From the NCBI GenBank assembly GCA_051650105.1, contig JBOFIJ010000013.1, forward strand, positions 1 to 53,937: a stretch of 53,937 nucleotides of DNA, written 5' to 3'. Below are positions 28,321 through 36,274 of this stretch, in pieces. The translations under genes and the position numbers were made by a program. The stretch's first letter is position 1, and every line of letters begins with the position of its first letter. Source of the stretch: CAMWXW01 sp051650105. Its GTDB lineage: Bacteria > Desulfobacterota > Desulfovibrionia > Desulfovibrionales > Desulfovibrionaceae. The notes beneath the pieces were generated by a model. The model was given only the letters and a program-made list of their open reading frames with translations. It made no database searches and had not been told where the DNA came from.

Positions 28321-28338
28321 GTGAGTTTGAATTCCTTT
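28321..28338. repeat. 18-bp direct repeat, copy 1
   Basis: GTGAGTTTGAATTCCTTT occurs here and again exactly at 28458-28475, 137 bp away. On the minus strand both encode KGIQTH. Confidence 0.6.
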
Positions 28339-28457
28339 TACCGTATCTCTTAAATAAAGATTATTATGACTGGTAATAAAGATTTAAAAAATTCTTGTAC
28401 AGTCAAATGCTCTTATTATGGTAACTCTATATGTTATGTGAAAATTCCACGTACATT

Positions 28458-28475
28458 GTGAGTTTGAATTCCTTT
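28458..28475. repeat. 18-bp direct repeat, copy 2
   Basis: Exact second copy of the 28321-28338 sequence in the same orientation. Confidence 0.6.
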
Positions 28476-29097
28476 AGATTCTCCTATAATTCCTAACATT
28501 TCTTCCAAAGATGCATTTTCTATGAGAATATTAAGACTACTTTCTTATAGTGGAATTTTATATATCATCTACAATTTATTTATAATGTTGTCACAACAAT
28601 CATTTCAAATAATTCTATTTTATCGCTACCACGTATACTTTTTTTGTAAAGACCACCTTTTTATCGTTATCATATAAATATTATTATACTATTTTAGACA
28701 ACATTTCTTTATTAATTCCAAAATACGGTTTTCACCTATTATATCACAATACAAAAAACAACAATAAAGAAAAAAATAGACAGTATATTGTGTCTACAAT
28801 ACTGTAATATATATATTTTTACTATCTTTCACTTTATATACTTTTTTCTAAGGGTATATATCATATTCTTTGTATTCTACTTTATTTATTAAAATTATAT
28901 TCAATTTATACCAATATTCCACATAACACTATTTACAATCACTTTCCTTCACTTCCCAACGCAGTAACCTTCTTCATAAGTATAGTAAATTATCGTAACA
29001 ATAATATTTCTATTATATTTTCTTCTCATAATAGTAATTATTTACAATACTTCCTTAAAATAATCATTTTTCAATAATAAAACGGAGGCATAAGCCC

Positions 29098-29126
29098 TTG
29101 ATTTTGTCGTTATACAGCACTATAGA
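29098..29126 (+). promoter_or_regulatory. Predicted promoter for the small membrane protein and pgeF
   Basis: TTGATT (29098-29103), a 17-base spacer and TATAGA (29121-29126), about 49 bases before the ATG at 29175. Confidence 0.5.
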
Positions 29127-29137
29127 GAAACAATAAA

Positions 29138-29158
29138 GGATTGTTTTCTATACAATCC
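29138..29158 (+). promoter_or_regulatory. Hairpin in the 5' leader before the 29175 gene
   Basis: GGATTGT (29138-29144) can pair with ACAATCC (29152-29158). It lies between the predicted promoter and the ribosome binding site AAAGGAA and could influence translation or RNA stability. No known riboswitch is recognised. Confidence 0.35.
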
Positions 29159-29174
29159 CTTATAAAGGAATTCT

Positions 29175-29600
29175 ATGAATTTTCTTTTATTCCTCTTAGT
29201 GAGTTTTATAGTAGGGTGTAGTCTCTTTTTCACTTTCAGTACTACTATATTCTTTATTTACTTTATTCTCAATAAAGAAAATATATTTTATGCCTGCTGT
29301 AAAAGTTTTTCTACTACACTTTTTATTGCTATCCTTCTCCTTTTCACTTTTTTTATTGTTGGAGGAAATATTTATTCGTCCCAGTATGCTACTTTTTTCT
29401 ATATAGCCTATAGTACCATTATGGTTCTTGTCACAACTTCCTATTATTTTGTGTTATCTCAGTATAATAAAATATCTATTGCGTTAAAAATACTAGCTAC
29501 TAATCTTCTTTTTTCTGTAATAACAACATTTTCCTGTATTGGTATGCTTGACTTATCTTTACAATACATATATCCTCTACTCAAAATAACGTTCCTTTGA
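29175..29600 (+). CDS. Small integral membrane protein of unknown function
   Basis: The 141-residue product has four strongly hydrophobic segments (about residues 3-32, 46-64, 70-95 and 104-138), few charges and no recognised motif. AAAGGAAT precedes the ATG, and a promoter-like pair and a leader hairpin lie upstream, so expression is likely. Its stop overlaps a possible TTG start of the pgeF frame, so the two are probably cotranscribed. I do not recognise the family, and the name of a function would be invention. Confidence 0.6.
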   Translation: MNFLLFLLVSFIVGCSLFFTFSTTIFFIYFILNKENIFYACCKSFSTTLFIAILLLFTFFIVGGNIYSSQYATFFYIAYSTIMVLVTTSYYFVLSQYNKISIALKILATNLLFSVITTFSCIGMLDLSLQYIYPLLKITFL

Positions 29601-29611
29601 GTCAGTATCTT

Positions 29612-30379
29612 ATGATGAATTCACTTCCGTACATTTCATTTCTTTTTCCCACATTACCCACGATAGAATGTGCTTTTCACCATTGTACATTGAGTAATAA
29701 TTCTATTCTATATAATACTATTTCATACGACAGTGTTCCTTATGTGGAACAAACGTATCTAAATAAAAAGGCATTGCTTAATACACTTGCTTTACCCCAT
29801 TATTCGGAAAATAAACAGGTTCACGGCACAAAAATGTTATTTGAGCCCCCCGTCTTTGATATCACATCACAACAAGACCCACAGATATACCAAAAAAAAG
29901 CACGAGAAGCAGATGGACTTGCCACATCATTACATAATATAGCCTTACTTATTAAAACAGCAGACTGTCAACCACTTCTTTTTGCACATTCTTCTGGAAA
30001 ATATATTATGGCTCTCCATGTTGGTTGGAAAGGAAATGCTCTCCATTTTCCGCAAAAAGCAATACTTGAATTCACACAACATTATAAAATATCTGCACGA
30101 GACGTTTATGTAGTCCGTGGTCCAAGCCTTTCTCCACACCGTGCTGAATTTATTAATGCACATAAAGAATGGTCCAATAAAGAGTTACCCTTTTTTGATG
30201 CTCCAACAAAAACAATGAATCTTTGGAAGCTAACACAATCTCAATTAGAAGAAGTTGGTATACTCTCCAAAAATATCTACAGTATTGATATTTGTACATA
30301 CGATTCTCCCCTCTTTTTTTCATATAGAAAAAATACTATCACGGGAAGACAAGCAAGTATAATTACAATACGCTCATAA
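29612..30379 (+). CDS. pgeF: Laccase-domain protein, peptidoglycan editing factor PgeF (YfiH family)
   Basis: The 255-residue product belongs to the multicopper-like DUF152/YfiH family. It shows QVHGTKM (first metal-site histidine), TADCQPLLF (cysteine) and MALHVGWKGNALHFP (second histidine), followed by VVRGPSLSPHRAEF. In E. coli PgeF removes misincorporated L-Ser from cell-wall precursors; other members show purine nucleoside phosphorylase or phenol oxidase activity in vitro. The start is uncertain: ATG 29612 and ATG 29615 lack a clear Shine-Dalgarno sequence, and a TTG at 29597 would overlap the previous stop. A roughly 170-bp gap separates it from ftsE. Confidence 0.88.
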   Translation: MMNSLPYISFLFPTLPTIECAFHHCTLSNNSILYNTISYDSVPYVEQTYLNKKALLNTLALPHYSENKQVHGTKMLFEPPVFDITSQQDPQIYQKKAREADGLATSLHNIALLIKTADCQPLLFAHSSGKYIMALHVGWKGNALHFPQKAILEFTQHYKISARDVYVVRGPSLSPHRAEFINAHKEWSNKELPFFDAPTKTMNLWKLTQSQLEEVGILSKNIYSIDICTYDSPLFFSYRKNTITGRQASIITIRS

Positions 30380-30479
30380 CTTTCCATTCCAAAGAATCAC
30401 ATAACTAGTAAAGTAATACATTATCTATTTCATTTTTATATTATTTATGTATGTATCCTTTATAATAGAGAAAAATTAC

Positions 30480-30508
30480 TTGAACTTTTTTCTTTATTTC
30501 TATAGAAT
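30480..30508 (+). promoter_or_regulatory. Predicted sigma-70 promoter for ftsEX
   Basis: TTGAAC (30480-30485), a 17-base spacer and TAGAAT (30503-30508), 45 bases before ftsE. Confidence 0.6.
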
Positions 30509-30552
30509 ATACTCTACTTTATGTATTTTATATTCTATGAAGGCTTTTATAT

Positions 30553-31233
30553 ATGCTTGAAATGAATAATGTTTCTCACACATTCTCTGAATTTATTGCA
30601 TTAAAGAATTGTACCTTCTCATTAAATAAAGGCGACTTTCTCTTTCTTACTGGACATTCTGGAGCTGGTAAATCCACTTTACTTAAACTACTTTATGCTG
30701 ATTTGCCTATTCAAGAAGGTATCGCAAAAATAGCAGATTTTTCTCTTAATAATCTTCACAATAAAGATATTTCTTCTCTTAGAAAACAAGTAAGTGTCGT
30801 TTTTCAAGATTTCAAAGTTCTTTTAGACCATACTGTATTTAACAATATAGCCTTGGCCCTTAGGATTAGGTTTTTTGACGATGACCAAATTCGAAAACGG
30901 ACTGAAGCTGTATCTAAAGCCCTTGGTTTAGAAAAGAAAATGAATGTACTATGCTCATCTCTTTCTGGAGGAGAACAGCAAAGAGTTGCTATTGCTAGAG
31001 CAATTGTTGTTAATCCTAAAGTAATTCTAGCAGATGAACCTACAGGTAACCTTGATCCAACTCTTACATTTAGACTAATGGATATTTTTATGCAATTCCA
31101 CGGTCGTGGTACAACTGTTATTCTTGCAACTCACGATGAAAATATTCTACAACGCTACCCAAATGCTAAACAAATACATCTTGAAGATGGTGTTATCGTA
31201 AAAGCTAATTGGAGTGGAGCCAAAGTACTATAG
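30553..31233 (+). CDS. ftsE: Cell division ATP-binding protein FtsE
   Basis: FtsE is the ABC ATPase of the FtsEX complex, which regulates septal peptidoglycan hydrolases through periplasmic activators. The 226 residues contain Walker A GHSGAGKS (34-41), the Q-loop segment VSVVFQDFKVLLDHTVFNN, the ABC signature LSGGEQQRVAIARAI and Walker B VILADEPTGNLD. Family length and motif order are complete. GAAGG precedes the ATG. ftsX follows after 18 bp. Confidence 0.95.
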   Translation: MLEMNNVSHTFSEFIALKNCTFSLNKGDFLFLTGHSGAGKSTLLKLLYADLPIQEGIAKIADFSLNNLHNKDISSLRKQVSVVFQDFKVLLDHTVFNNIALALRIRFFDDDQIRKRTEAVSKALGLEKKMNVLCSSLSGGEQQRVAIARAIVVNPKVILADEPTGNLDPTLTFRLMDIFMQFHGRGTTVILATHDENILQRYPNAKQIHLEDGVIVKANWSGAKVL

Positions 31234-31251
31234 TACCATATAGGATAAATC

Positions 31252-32151
31252 ATGACACGATTTTTAAAAACATTTTCTTTTCTTATTCTTCAAGGAATTC
31301 GTGATATTGGATTGCATAAATACTCACAGTTCTTCACATATATTGCAACAACTCTCATTATTTTTATTTGTGGTCTTGCACTCATGCTTATATCAACTGT
31401 AAAAACAGAATTACAGGATATACGAGAAGAAGTAGTCTTTCATATTTATTGGAAAAATAAAACAGATATGAATGTAGTAAATAAACAATGGCTTGCTTTT
31501 GATACTTTACCCCATCTTTCCAAAAAAGAAACATATTCTCCGAAACAAGCATATCTCCTATTAGAAAAACGTATCATACCATCAAATGTTATAAGCAAAG
31601 AACAACAGAATGCTGTTTTACCAGCCACTGCAATTTTGTTTTTCTCTCCTAAAGATATTACGGATATACCAGAATGGATAAAACAAACGAAAACAACACT
31701 AGAAGCCTTGCCAAATGTTGAGAGAGTCTTTAATAGCCCTTTTAAAGATAAGTTTTCTACCATGTGGATCCATCTCTATCGCTATGTTATTCTTCCAATC
31801 ATTATCCTCTTATTTATTAGTCTTGCTCTTATTATAGGAAATACAGTTGCACTCTCCCTTCATTCCCGCAAAACAGAAGTAGAGATATTACATCTCATTG
31901 GAGCTCCTGAATGGTATATCCTTTTCCCACTTATCACAACGTCATTTATACAGGCTCTTATGGGTTCTCTTTCTGCAACAGGAATGCTTTATATAACATA
32001 TATTTATTTTAAAGATATCTTATATTTACCTCCACTTGTTCTTGAACTTCATTTTCCCTCTATGTTTTATGTAACACTTCTTTTTGTTTTACCAATTTGT
32101 ATAGGATTACTCGGGACATTTTTCTCTGTAAAAACAAAAACCATTCATTAA
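31252..32151 (+). CDS. ftsX: Cell division protein FtsX
   Basis: FtsX is the membrane subunit of FtsEX. The 299-residue product has an N-terminal membrane helix (about residues 22-48), a periplasmic domain (about 50-165) and three further helices (about 172-200, 216-245 and 262-292), which is the FtsX topology. The segment LHSRKTEVEILHLIGAPEWYI after the second helix is the conserved FtsX/MacB cytoplasmic loop that contacts the ATPase; its core is RKTEVEILHLIGAP. It follows ftsE by 18 bp. No activator gene such as envC is adjacent. Confidence 0.93.
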   Translation: MTRFLKTFSFLILQGIRDIGLHKYSQFFTYIATTLIIFICGLALMLISTVKTELQDIREEVVFHIYWKNKTDMNVVNKQWLAFDTLPHLSKKETYSPKQAYLLLEKRIIPSNVISKEQQNAVLPATAILFFSPKDITDIPEWIKQTKTTLEALPNVERVFNSPFKDKFSTMWIHLYRYVILPIIILLFISLALIIGNTVALSLHSRKTEVEILHLIGAPEWYILFPLITTSFIQALMGSLSATGMLYITYIYFKDILYLPPLVLELHFPSMFYVTLLFVLPICIGLLGTFFSVKTKTIH

Positions 32152-32219
32152 ATGCATAGCAGTTAAATCTGCACATAAACAATATACAAAAAATCTGCCG
32201 TTTTGGTATTATTTTATTT

Positions 32220-32760
32220 CATAAAGGGTGACCCTCGTTTCTACGTACACAAATCCATCTTTTACTACTATTAATTACCGCATGAAGATCACTTCCAGAA
32301 ATCATCACTAGATTCACATCATTTTTTTAATAAGATATTTTCTATCAGAAATATAACATTCCAATATATCTGCTTATATAAAAAGAATTAAAGAGCATAT
32401 CACATACGTGCTTACACTCTCGACCTATATAATATTATTTCCCACTCTACGTGTAATATAATGCTTTAAACAATAGTAAATTATTTAAAACACTCTTAAT
32501 AACAATTTCGATACTCTACAAGAATTATCTATCTTCATCCACAGAAAACACACTTTCCAATAGAAGGCATGAGCTCTATAATACGACCAGAATAACCACC
32601 CCCAGATATACCACTATAATATCATATCTTTTCTCTTTTATTATATGCTCTTCAAATAAAATATTTAGCCTTAAACAAGCTCTATTTAAGAGAAGATAAT
32701 TTTCTTTTTCTTCTTCATCAGTAATAGAAATATAAAGTCTCTCTCCTAGTACTAAACACT
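32220..32760 (-). pseudogene. Decayed minus-strand gene, family not recognised
   Basis: Three minus-strand segments read like protein: ITDEEEKENYLLLNRACLRL (near 32650-32720), GISGGGYSGRIIELMPSIG (near 32545-32615) and MISGSDLHAVINSSKRWIC (near 32250-32310). They are in different frames and separated by stops, suggesting one gene with several frameshifts. The glycine-rich segment could be a nucleotide-binding or catalytic loop, but no family can be assigned. Confidence 0.4.
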
Positions 32761-32866
32761 AACTCTCTTTATGAGTATTAAATTTAAAACAAGAGATAAC
32801 AATTTTTCATTTCTTATTTTCTTCTTACATTATATCTTCGGATATTTTCTTTACAAATCACTTCAC

Positions 32867-32898
32867 AAAAAAAAGGGCACCTTTAAAGATACCCTTTT
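32867..32898 (-). terminator. Terminator-like hairpin in the ftsX-33217 gap
   Basis: AAAAGGG (32871-32877) pairs with CCCTTTT (32892-32898) around an inner CTTTAAAG. Eight A residues (32867-32874) give a T-run on the minus strand, so it could end leftward transcripts from 33217. It is far (about 320 bp) from that gene's stop. Confidence 0.45.
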
Positions 32899-33216
32899 CA
32901 CACCCATATTTCTTTTTATGTATCAATACTGTAATACTGTTAATAAAATTAGTGATGGATTATATATAATCAAGTAATACATTTTATCCCTTTGTCAACT
33001 CTTTTCAAAAATTACTATAGGATATATATCCTCATTCCTGTGTCCCATACCCTATATCACTGAAAATAATCCACCCACATAAATTTCTAACAATAACAAT
33101 TTACGAATACCATCTATTGAAAATACATTTGCAGCTTCATCATTACATCGCTCACACTACAACTAGAAAAAATGAAGAACAAGATATGTCTTGTTACACA
33201 ATAAGACATCCAATAC

Positions 33217-33792
33217 TTAAGCCCATACTAAGTGTACACCAACAGCTTCATATGCCCTACTTACAGCTTCCTTATCGTTTGTATCAATCCCATTCAATAC
33301 TATAGTATCTTGTTTATGAGAAGAAGTCTTATCAGTTTGAGATGGATTCGTAATATCGATAGACGACTGTGATAATAAAGCAAGTACTTTCAAGTTAACA
33401 ATAGCAGCCCTTTGTGCTATTCTCGGATTATTTTGATACGCTCTAATCTCTTCTTCCGTTCTCTGTTCTGCAAGAGTTAGCACATTTTTAGAAGATACAC
33501 TACTTTTTCTTGTATCTTCTTCTCTTTTTGCAGAAGACAAGTCGGAAGATTCCCGTGTCGAAACTATTCTTTCTTCCAACACACTACCGTTGTGGGAAGT
33601 AAAAGAGCCTGTACTATTCTGGTATTTATACGGCGTATGTGCAAGCACTCTATTATACGCACTAGGCGATACTGGCTTAGATCGCTGTTGAACTGCCCGT
33701 ACTCTATCTACAGGAGGAGCTGGAGACGCTGAGTGTAATGGAATAGCTCTTTGTACAAAACCAGAACGCAAAACTTTGCCTACAGAATTCAT
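33217..33792 (-). CDS. Hypothetical, largely disordered protein
   Basis: The 191-residue product has no recognised family. The first roughly 120 residues are rich in Ser, Arg, Val and Pro with charged runs (SSDLSSAKREEDTRKSSVSS) and look disordered. Residues about 107-145 (EQRTEEEIRAYQNNPRIAQR and following) may form helices. It has no signal peptide and no membrane segment. AAAGGAG lies four bases before the ATG, so it is very likely translated. A short, Ser-rich disordered N-terminus is also what T3SS substrates tend to look like, but this is suggestive only. It is divergent from pgl. Confidence 0.6.
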   Translation of the reverse strand: MNSVGKVLRSGFVQRAIPLHSASPAPPVDRVRAVQQRSKPVSPSAYNRVLAHTPYKYQNSTGSFTSHNGSVLEERIVSTRESSDLSSAKREEDTRKSSVSSKNVLTLAEQRTEEEIRAYQNNPRIAQRAAIVNLKVLALLSQSSIDITNPSQTDKTSSHKQDTIVLNGIDTNDKEAVSRAYEAVGVHLVWA

Positions 33793-33954
33793 AGCTACTC
33801 CTTTATTTATAGTAGTCCTTAGTAATAGAGGTATAATACATCACATTAATTTTGTAAAGAATTTTATGAAAAGAAACAAAAGAGAGAGAAATGCTTGTCT
33901 TTTGCTATATTACATTGTATACTTCTCTTGTATTTTTTCATGGAGACATTTTAT

Positions 33955-34707
33955 ATGCCAGACACGGTAAGAACAACAGAAATTATATTACATGTTCACA
34001 AAACTCCTTCAGAAATGGCGGAACATACGGCTCAATTACTCCTCTTATTGTGTAAAGAAGCTATTGAACAACGTGGCATTTGTACTATTGCTCTTTCTGG
34101 TGGAAAAACACCCTTACCCCTTTTTAATCTTCTAGCTAGTCCAAAATGGAGAAATGCCTTTCCTTGGGAATGTCTCTCTTTTTACTGGGTGGACGAACAC
34201 TGCGTTCCTATTGAACACCCATCTAGTAATTACAGTATCGCAAAAAAGGCTTTTTTATCCCATACTTCTGCAACAAGGTTTTATCGCATCCGAGGAGAGC
34301 TTTCTTCCCATGATGCAATGACAGCCTATAACAATTTACTCATCAATCATTTCTCTATTAAAAACAATGAGTTACCTCGTTTTGATATTATTATGCTTGG
34401 AGTTGGCATAACAGGGTACGTTGCCTCTCTTTATCCAAATAGCCCAGCACTCTCTCTTCAAGAACAAATGACAACAGAAGTATTTATTGAAGGAGAAAAA
34501 CATTCTCGTATAACACTCACCATGCCTGTTATTAATAATGCTCGTTATGTTATCTTTATGGCATCTGGCAAAGAAAAATCACCTGTTCTCTCGAAAGCAC
34601 TTAATATTCTCGCTCCACCAAGTATTCCACCTCAATTAGTAAGGCCTACTCATGGTAAGTTAATCTGGAACGTTGATGAGGCTGCGACTCAGTACTCCAA
34701 TGAATGA
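33955..34707 (+). CDS. pgl: 6-phosphogluconolactonase
   Basis: Pgl hydrolyses 6-phosphogluconolactone to 6-phosphogluconate in the oxidative pentose phosphate pathway. From the ATG at 33955, preceded by GGAG, the product is 250 residues, typical of the DevB/SOL family. The frame extends upstream, but that part is a hydrophobic stretch without a ribosome binding site. Family segments are IALSGGKTPLPLFNLL, FYWVDEHCVPIEHPSSNYS and FDIIMLGVGITGYVASLYP. In most members the last reads GMGxDGHxASLFP, so here Thr-Gly-Tyr replaces Asp-Gly-His, an unusual change at a conserved site. The stop overlaps lpxK by 8 bp. Confidence 0.85.
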   Translation: MPDTVRTTEIILHVHKTPSEMAEHTAQLLLLLCKEAIEQRGICTIALSGGKTPLPLFNLLASPKWRNAFPWECLSFYWVDEHCVPIEHPSSNYSIAKKAFLSHTSATRFYRIRGELSSHDAMTAYNNLLINHFSIKNNELPRFDIIMLGVGITGYVASLYPNSPALSLQEQMTTEVFIEGEKHSRITLTMPVINNARYVIFMASGKEKSPVLSKALNILAPPSIPPQLVRPTHGKLIWNVDEAATQYSNE

Positions 34708-35734
34708 TGCTATTTTGCGTTTTCTTCAAAAAAATCTTTCATACTTTCTTTATCCTTTTTCTCTATTATATGCTTTACTAATGTGGCTTCGTAGGCACTT
34801 TTATTGGAAATATTGTAAGTCTGTAGATACTGTTCATATTCCTGTTATTGCTATTGGTAATATTGCTTGGGGTGGAACAGGAAAAACTCCTGTTGTTGAT
34901 TATATAATAGAGTACTCTCTTCAGCATTCTTTATTTCCCACTCTCATCTCGCGAGGATATAAAGCATCTCCCCCACACACTCCATTTCTTATTTCATCAC
35001 AAAAGGATTCTGCTTTTATTGCCGGTGACGAGCCCTTAATGCTCGCAAAAAAATATCCAACTATTCATTGCATTATTGATCCAAAAAGAAATCGAGCTGC
35101 TCACTATGCTTTGCAAACTCTTAAACAAGATTTCTTTCTTCTTGATGATGCATTTCAACATATGTCTCTCACAAAGAATACAACTATCTGTCTTCTGCGG
35201 CCAGAAGATATCTTGGAAGAATGGAATAAAATTATCCCATATGGAACATGGAGGGAAGATGCATCTGCTTTTTCTTATGTAGATGCTTTTTGTATGAAAA
35301 TTGCTCCTTCTCACTTCGAAACACTAAAACCCTTTATAAAAAAACGTCTGCAAGAATACCCACTTCCATTATATACGTTTACAATAGAGATTGTATCACT
35401 TATCAATTTTCATACAGGAGAAGAATTTTTCTCACTCAATTCCGAATATAGTCTTTTTTCTGCTATAGGAAATCCGAAATCATTCTACGAAAGTATTGTT
35501 ACCTTTTTACAGAGAACACCAAAACACCACTATATACAAACAGATCATTCTTCTTTTTCTTTTACTACCATACAAGACGATATTCTACTTTGTACTGAAA
35601 AAGATGCTGTTAAAATACCACATAACACCAATAAAACTATTTTTATTACAACTACAAAAATCGTATGGGGACCATATAATGCACCATATAATTTTGATTC
35701 CTTTTTACATACTATTCTCCCTCAAAAAGAATAG
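34700..35734 (+). CDS. lpxK: Tetraacyldisaccharide 4'-kinase
   Basis: LpxK phosphorylates the 4' position of the lipid A disaccharide precursor at the inner membrane. The 344-residue product begins with a membrane-associated N-terminal helix (about 10-32) and has the P-loop GNIAWGGTGKTP (53-64), then ISRGYKA, DEPLMLAKKYP and DDAFQHMSL, all typical of LpxK. The ATG at 34700 overlaps the end of pgl. The 3' part is duplicated downstream: bases 35450-35527 recur at 35733-35810, and 35551-35632 recur at about 36183-36263. The second repeat begins at the stop codon of the intact gene, so the present C-terminus may have been shaped by that event. Confidence 0.92.
   Translation: MNDAILRFLQKNLSYFLYPFSLLYALLMWLRRHFYWKYCKSVDTVHIPVIAIGNIAWGGTGKTPVVDYIIEYSLQHSLFPTLISRGYKASPPHTPFLISSQKDSAFIAGDEPLMLAKKYPTIHCIIDPKRNRAAHYALQTLKQDFFLLDDAFQHMSLTKNTTICLLRPEDILEEWNKIIPYGTWREDASAFSYVDAFCMKIAPSHFETLKPFIKKRLQEYPLPLYTFTIEIVSLINFHTGEEFFSLNSEYSLFSAIGNPKSFYESIVTFLQRTPKHHYIQTDHSSFSFTTIQDDILLCTEKDAVKIPHNTNKTIFITTTKIVWGPYNAPYNFDSFLHTILPQKE
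35450..35527 (+). repeat. lpxK segment duplicated downstream (source copy)
   Basis: This 78-bp part of lpxK matches 35733-35810 without gaps at an offset of 283 bp, with five mismatches by my count. Confidence 0.85.
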
Positions 35735-35810
35735 TCTTTTTTCTGCTATGGGAAATCCAAAACCATTTTACGAAAGTATTGTTGCCTTTTTACAGAGAAC
35801 ACCAAAACAC
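35733..35810 (+). pseudogene. Partial copy of lpxK, left piece
   Basis: Gapless copy of lpxK bases 35450-35527, beginning at the lpxK stop codon. It reads FSAMGNPKPFYESIVAFLQR against FSAIGNPKSFYESIVTFLQR in the intact gene. It ends abruptly where mutS-like sequence begins. Confidence 0.85.
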
Positions 35811-36181
35811 TTTAGAAATTATCTTCGCATCTTCAAAAAATAACTCATAAAAATCGCCCATTCTAAAGAATAACAGTGTACCTTCAATATATTCTTTTAG
35901 TGAAAAATACCACTCTAACAATTAAGTTACTTTTATATTAGTATTTATATCCATTTTTAAATTACAGATAATGTATTACTTTATATATTTATATTTTCTT
36001 AAAAGACATTCCTACATTCCTGTATTTGTGAAATATCTTTTTTACACCCTTTGAACCTGATTTAGATTTTGAGGCCCTTGGAAGATAAGAAAACCTTTAC
36101 CTAAAAACCCTGTATAAAAGAAGCAAAGAAAGACGTTATCCTATTTTCATAGGAGAAGGTAAATTCTTTTCTTCTACAAAT
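35811..36181 (-). pseudogene. Degraded copy of the carA 3' end, spacer and mutS 5' end
   Basis: This stretch matches window positions 3 to about 352 in the same orientation: the mutS 5' end (35811 to about 35920), the intergenic spacer, and the end of carA (from about 35970). Shared landmarks include CATCTTCAAAAAATAA near 35830, AATGTATTACTTTATATATT near 35970 and TTGTGAAATATCTTTTTT near 36026. The mutS start codon is lost (CAT to CAA on the plus strand) and the carA frame is broken. It sits inside a copy of lpxK. Confidence 0.85.
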
Positions 36182-36182
36182 C

Positions 36183-36263
36183 TTCTTTTTATTTCATTAC
36201 CATACAAGATTATTTCTACTTTGTGCTGAAAAAGATACTGTTACAATACCATATAATATCAAT
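36183..36263 (+). pseudogene. Partial copy of lpxK, right piece
   Basis: Bases 36183-36263 match lpxK 35551-35632 with one small deletion and roughly ten substitutions, for example CTACTTTGTGCTGAAAAAGA against CTACTTTGTACTGAAAAAGA. Together with 35733-35810 it reconstitutes a tandem copy of the lpxK 3' end interrupted by the carA-mutS fragment; about 23 bases of lpxK are missing at the junction. Confidence 0.8.
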
Positions 36264-36274
36264 TTCTTATTGTA

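Larger units (their letters stand above)
28258..28540 (-). pseudogene. Decayed repeat-containing gene remnant
   Basis: Two minus-strand segments, one at about 28458-28540 reading ASLEEMLGIIGESKGIQTH and one at about 28258-28350 reading LRDTVKGIQTHDIVWSLHM, share KGIQTH. They lie in different broken frames. They look like two repeats, or two pieces, of one eroded protein. The family was not recognised. Confidence 0.4.
27656..29174. other. 1.5-kb gene desert containing minus-strand pseudogene fragments
   Basis: This is the longest gap in the window. It has no intact gene, but two short minus-strand stretches have protein-like translations (27940-28060 and 28258-28540), and an 18-bp exact repeat occurs at 28321 and 28458. 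The rest is AT-rich and featureless apart from a promoter near 29098. Confidence 0.6.
32152..33216. other. 1065-bp gene desert with eroded minus-strand coding and a terminator
   Basis: No intact gene is seen. Protein-like minus-strand fragments occur between 32220 and 32760, and a terminator-shaped hairpin lies at 32867-32898. The remainder is very AT-rich. Small plus-strand open frames (for example 32771-32977) lack a ribosome binding site. Confidence 0.6.
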
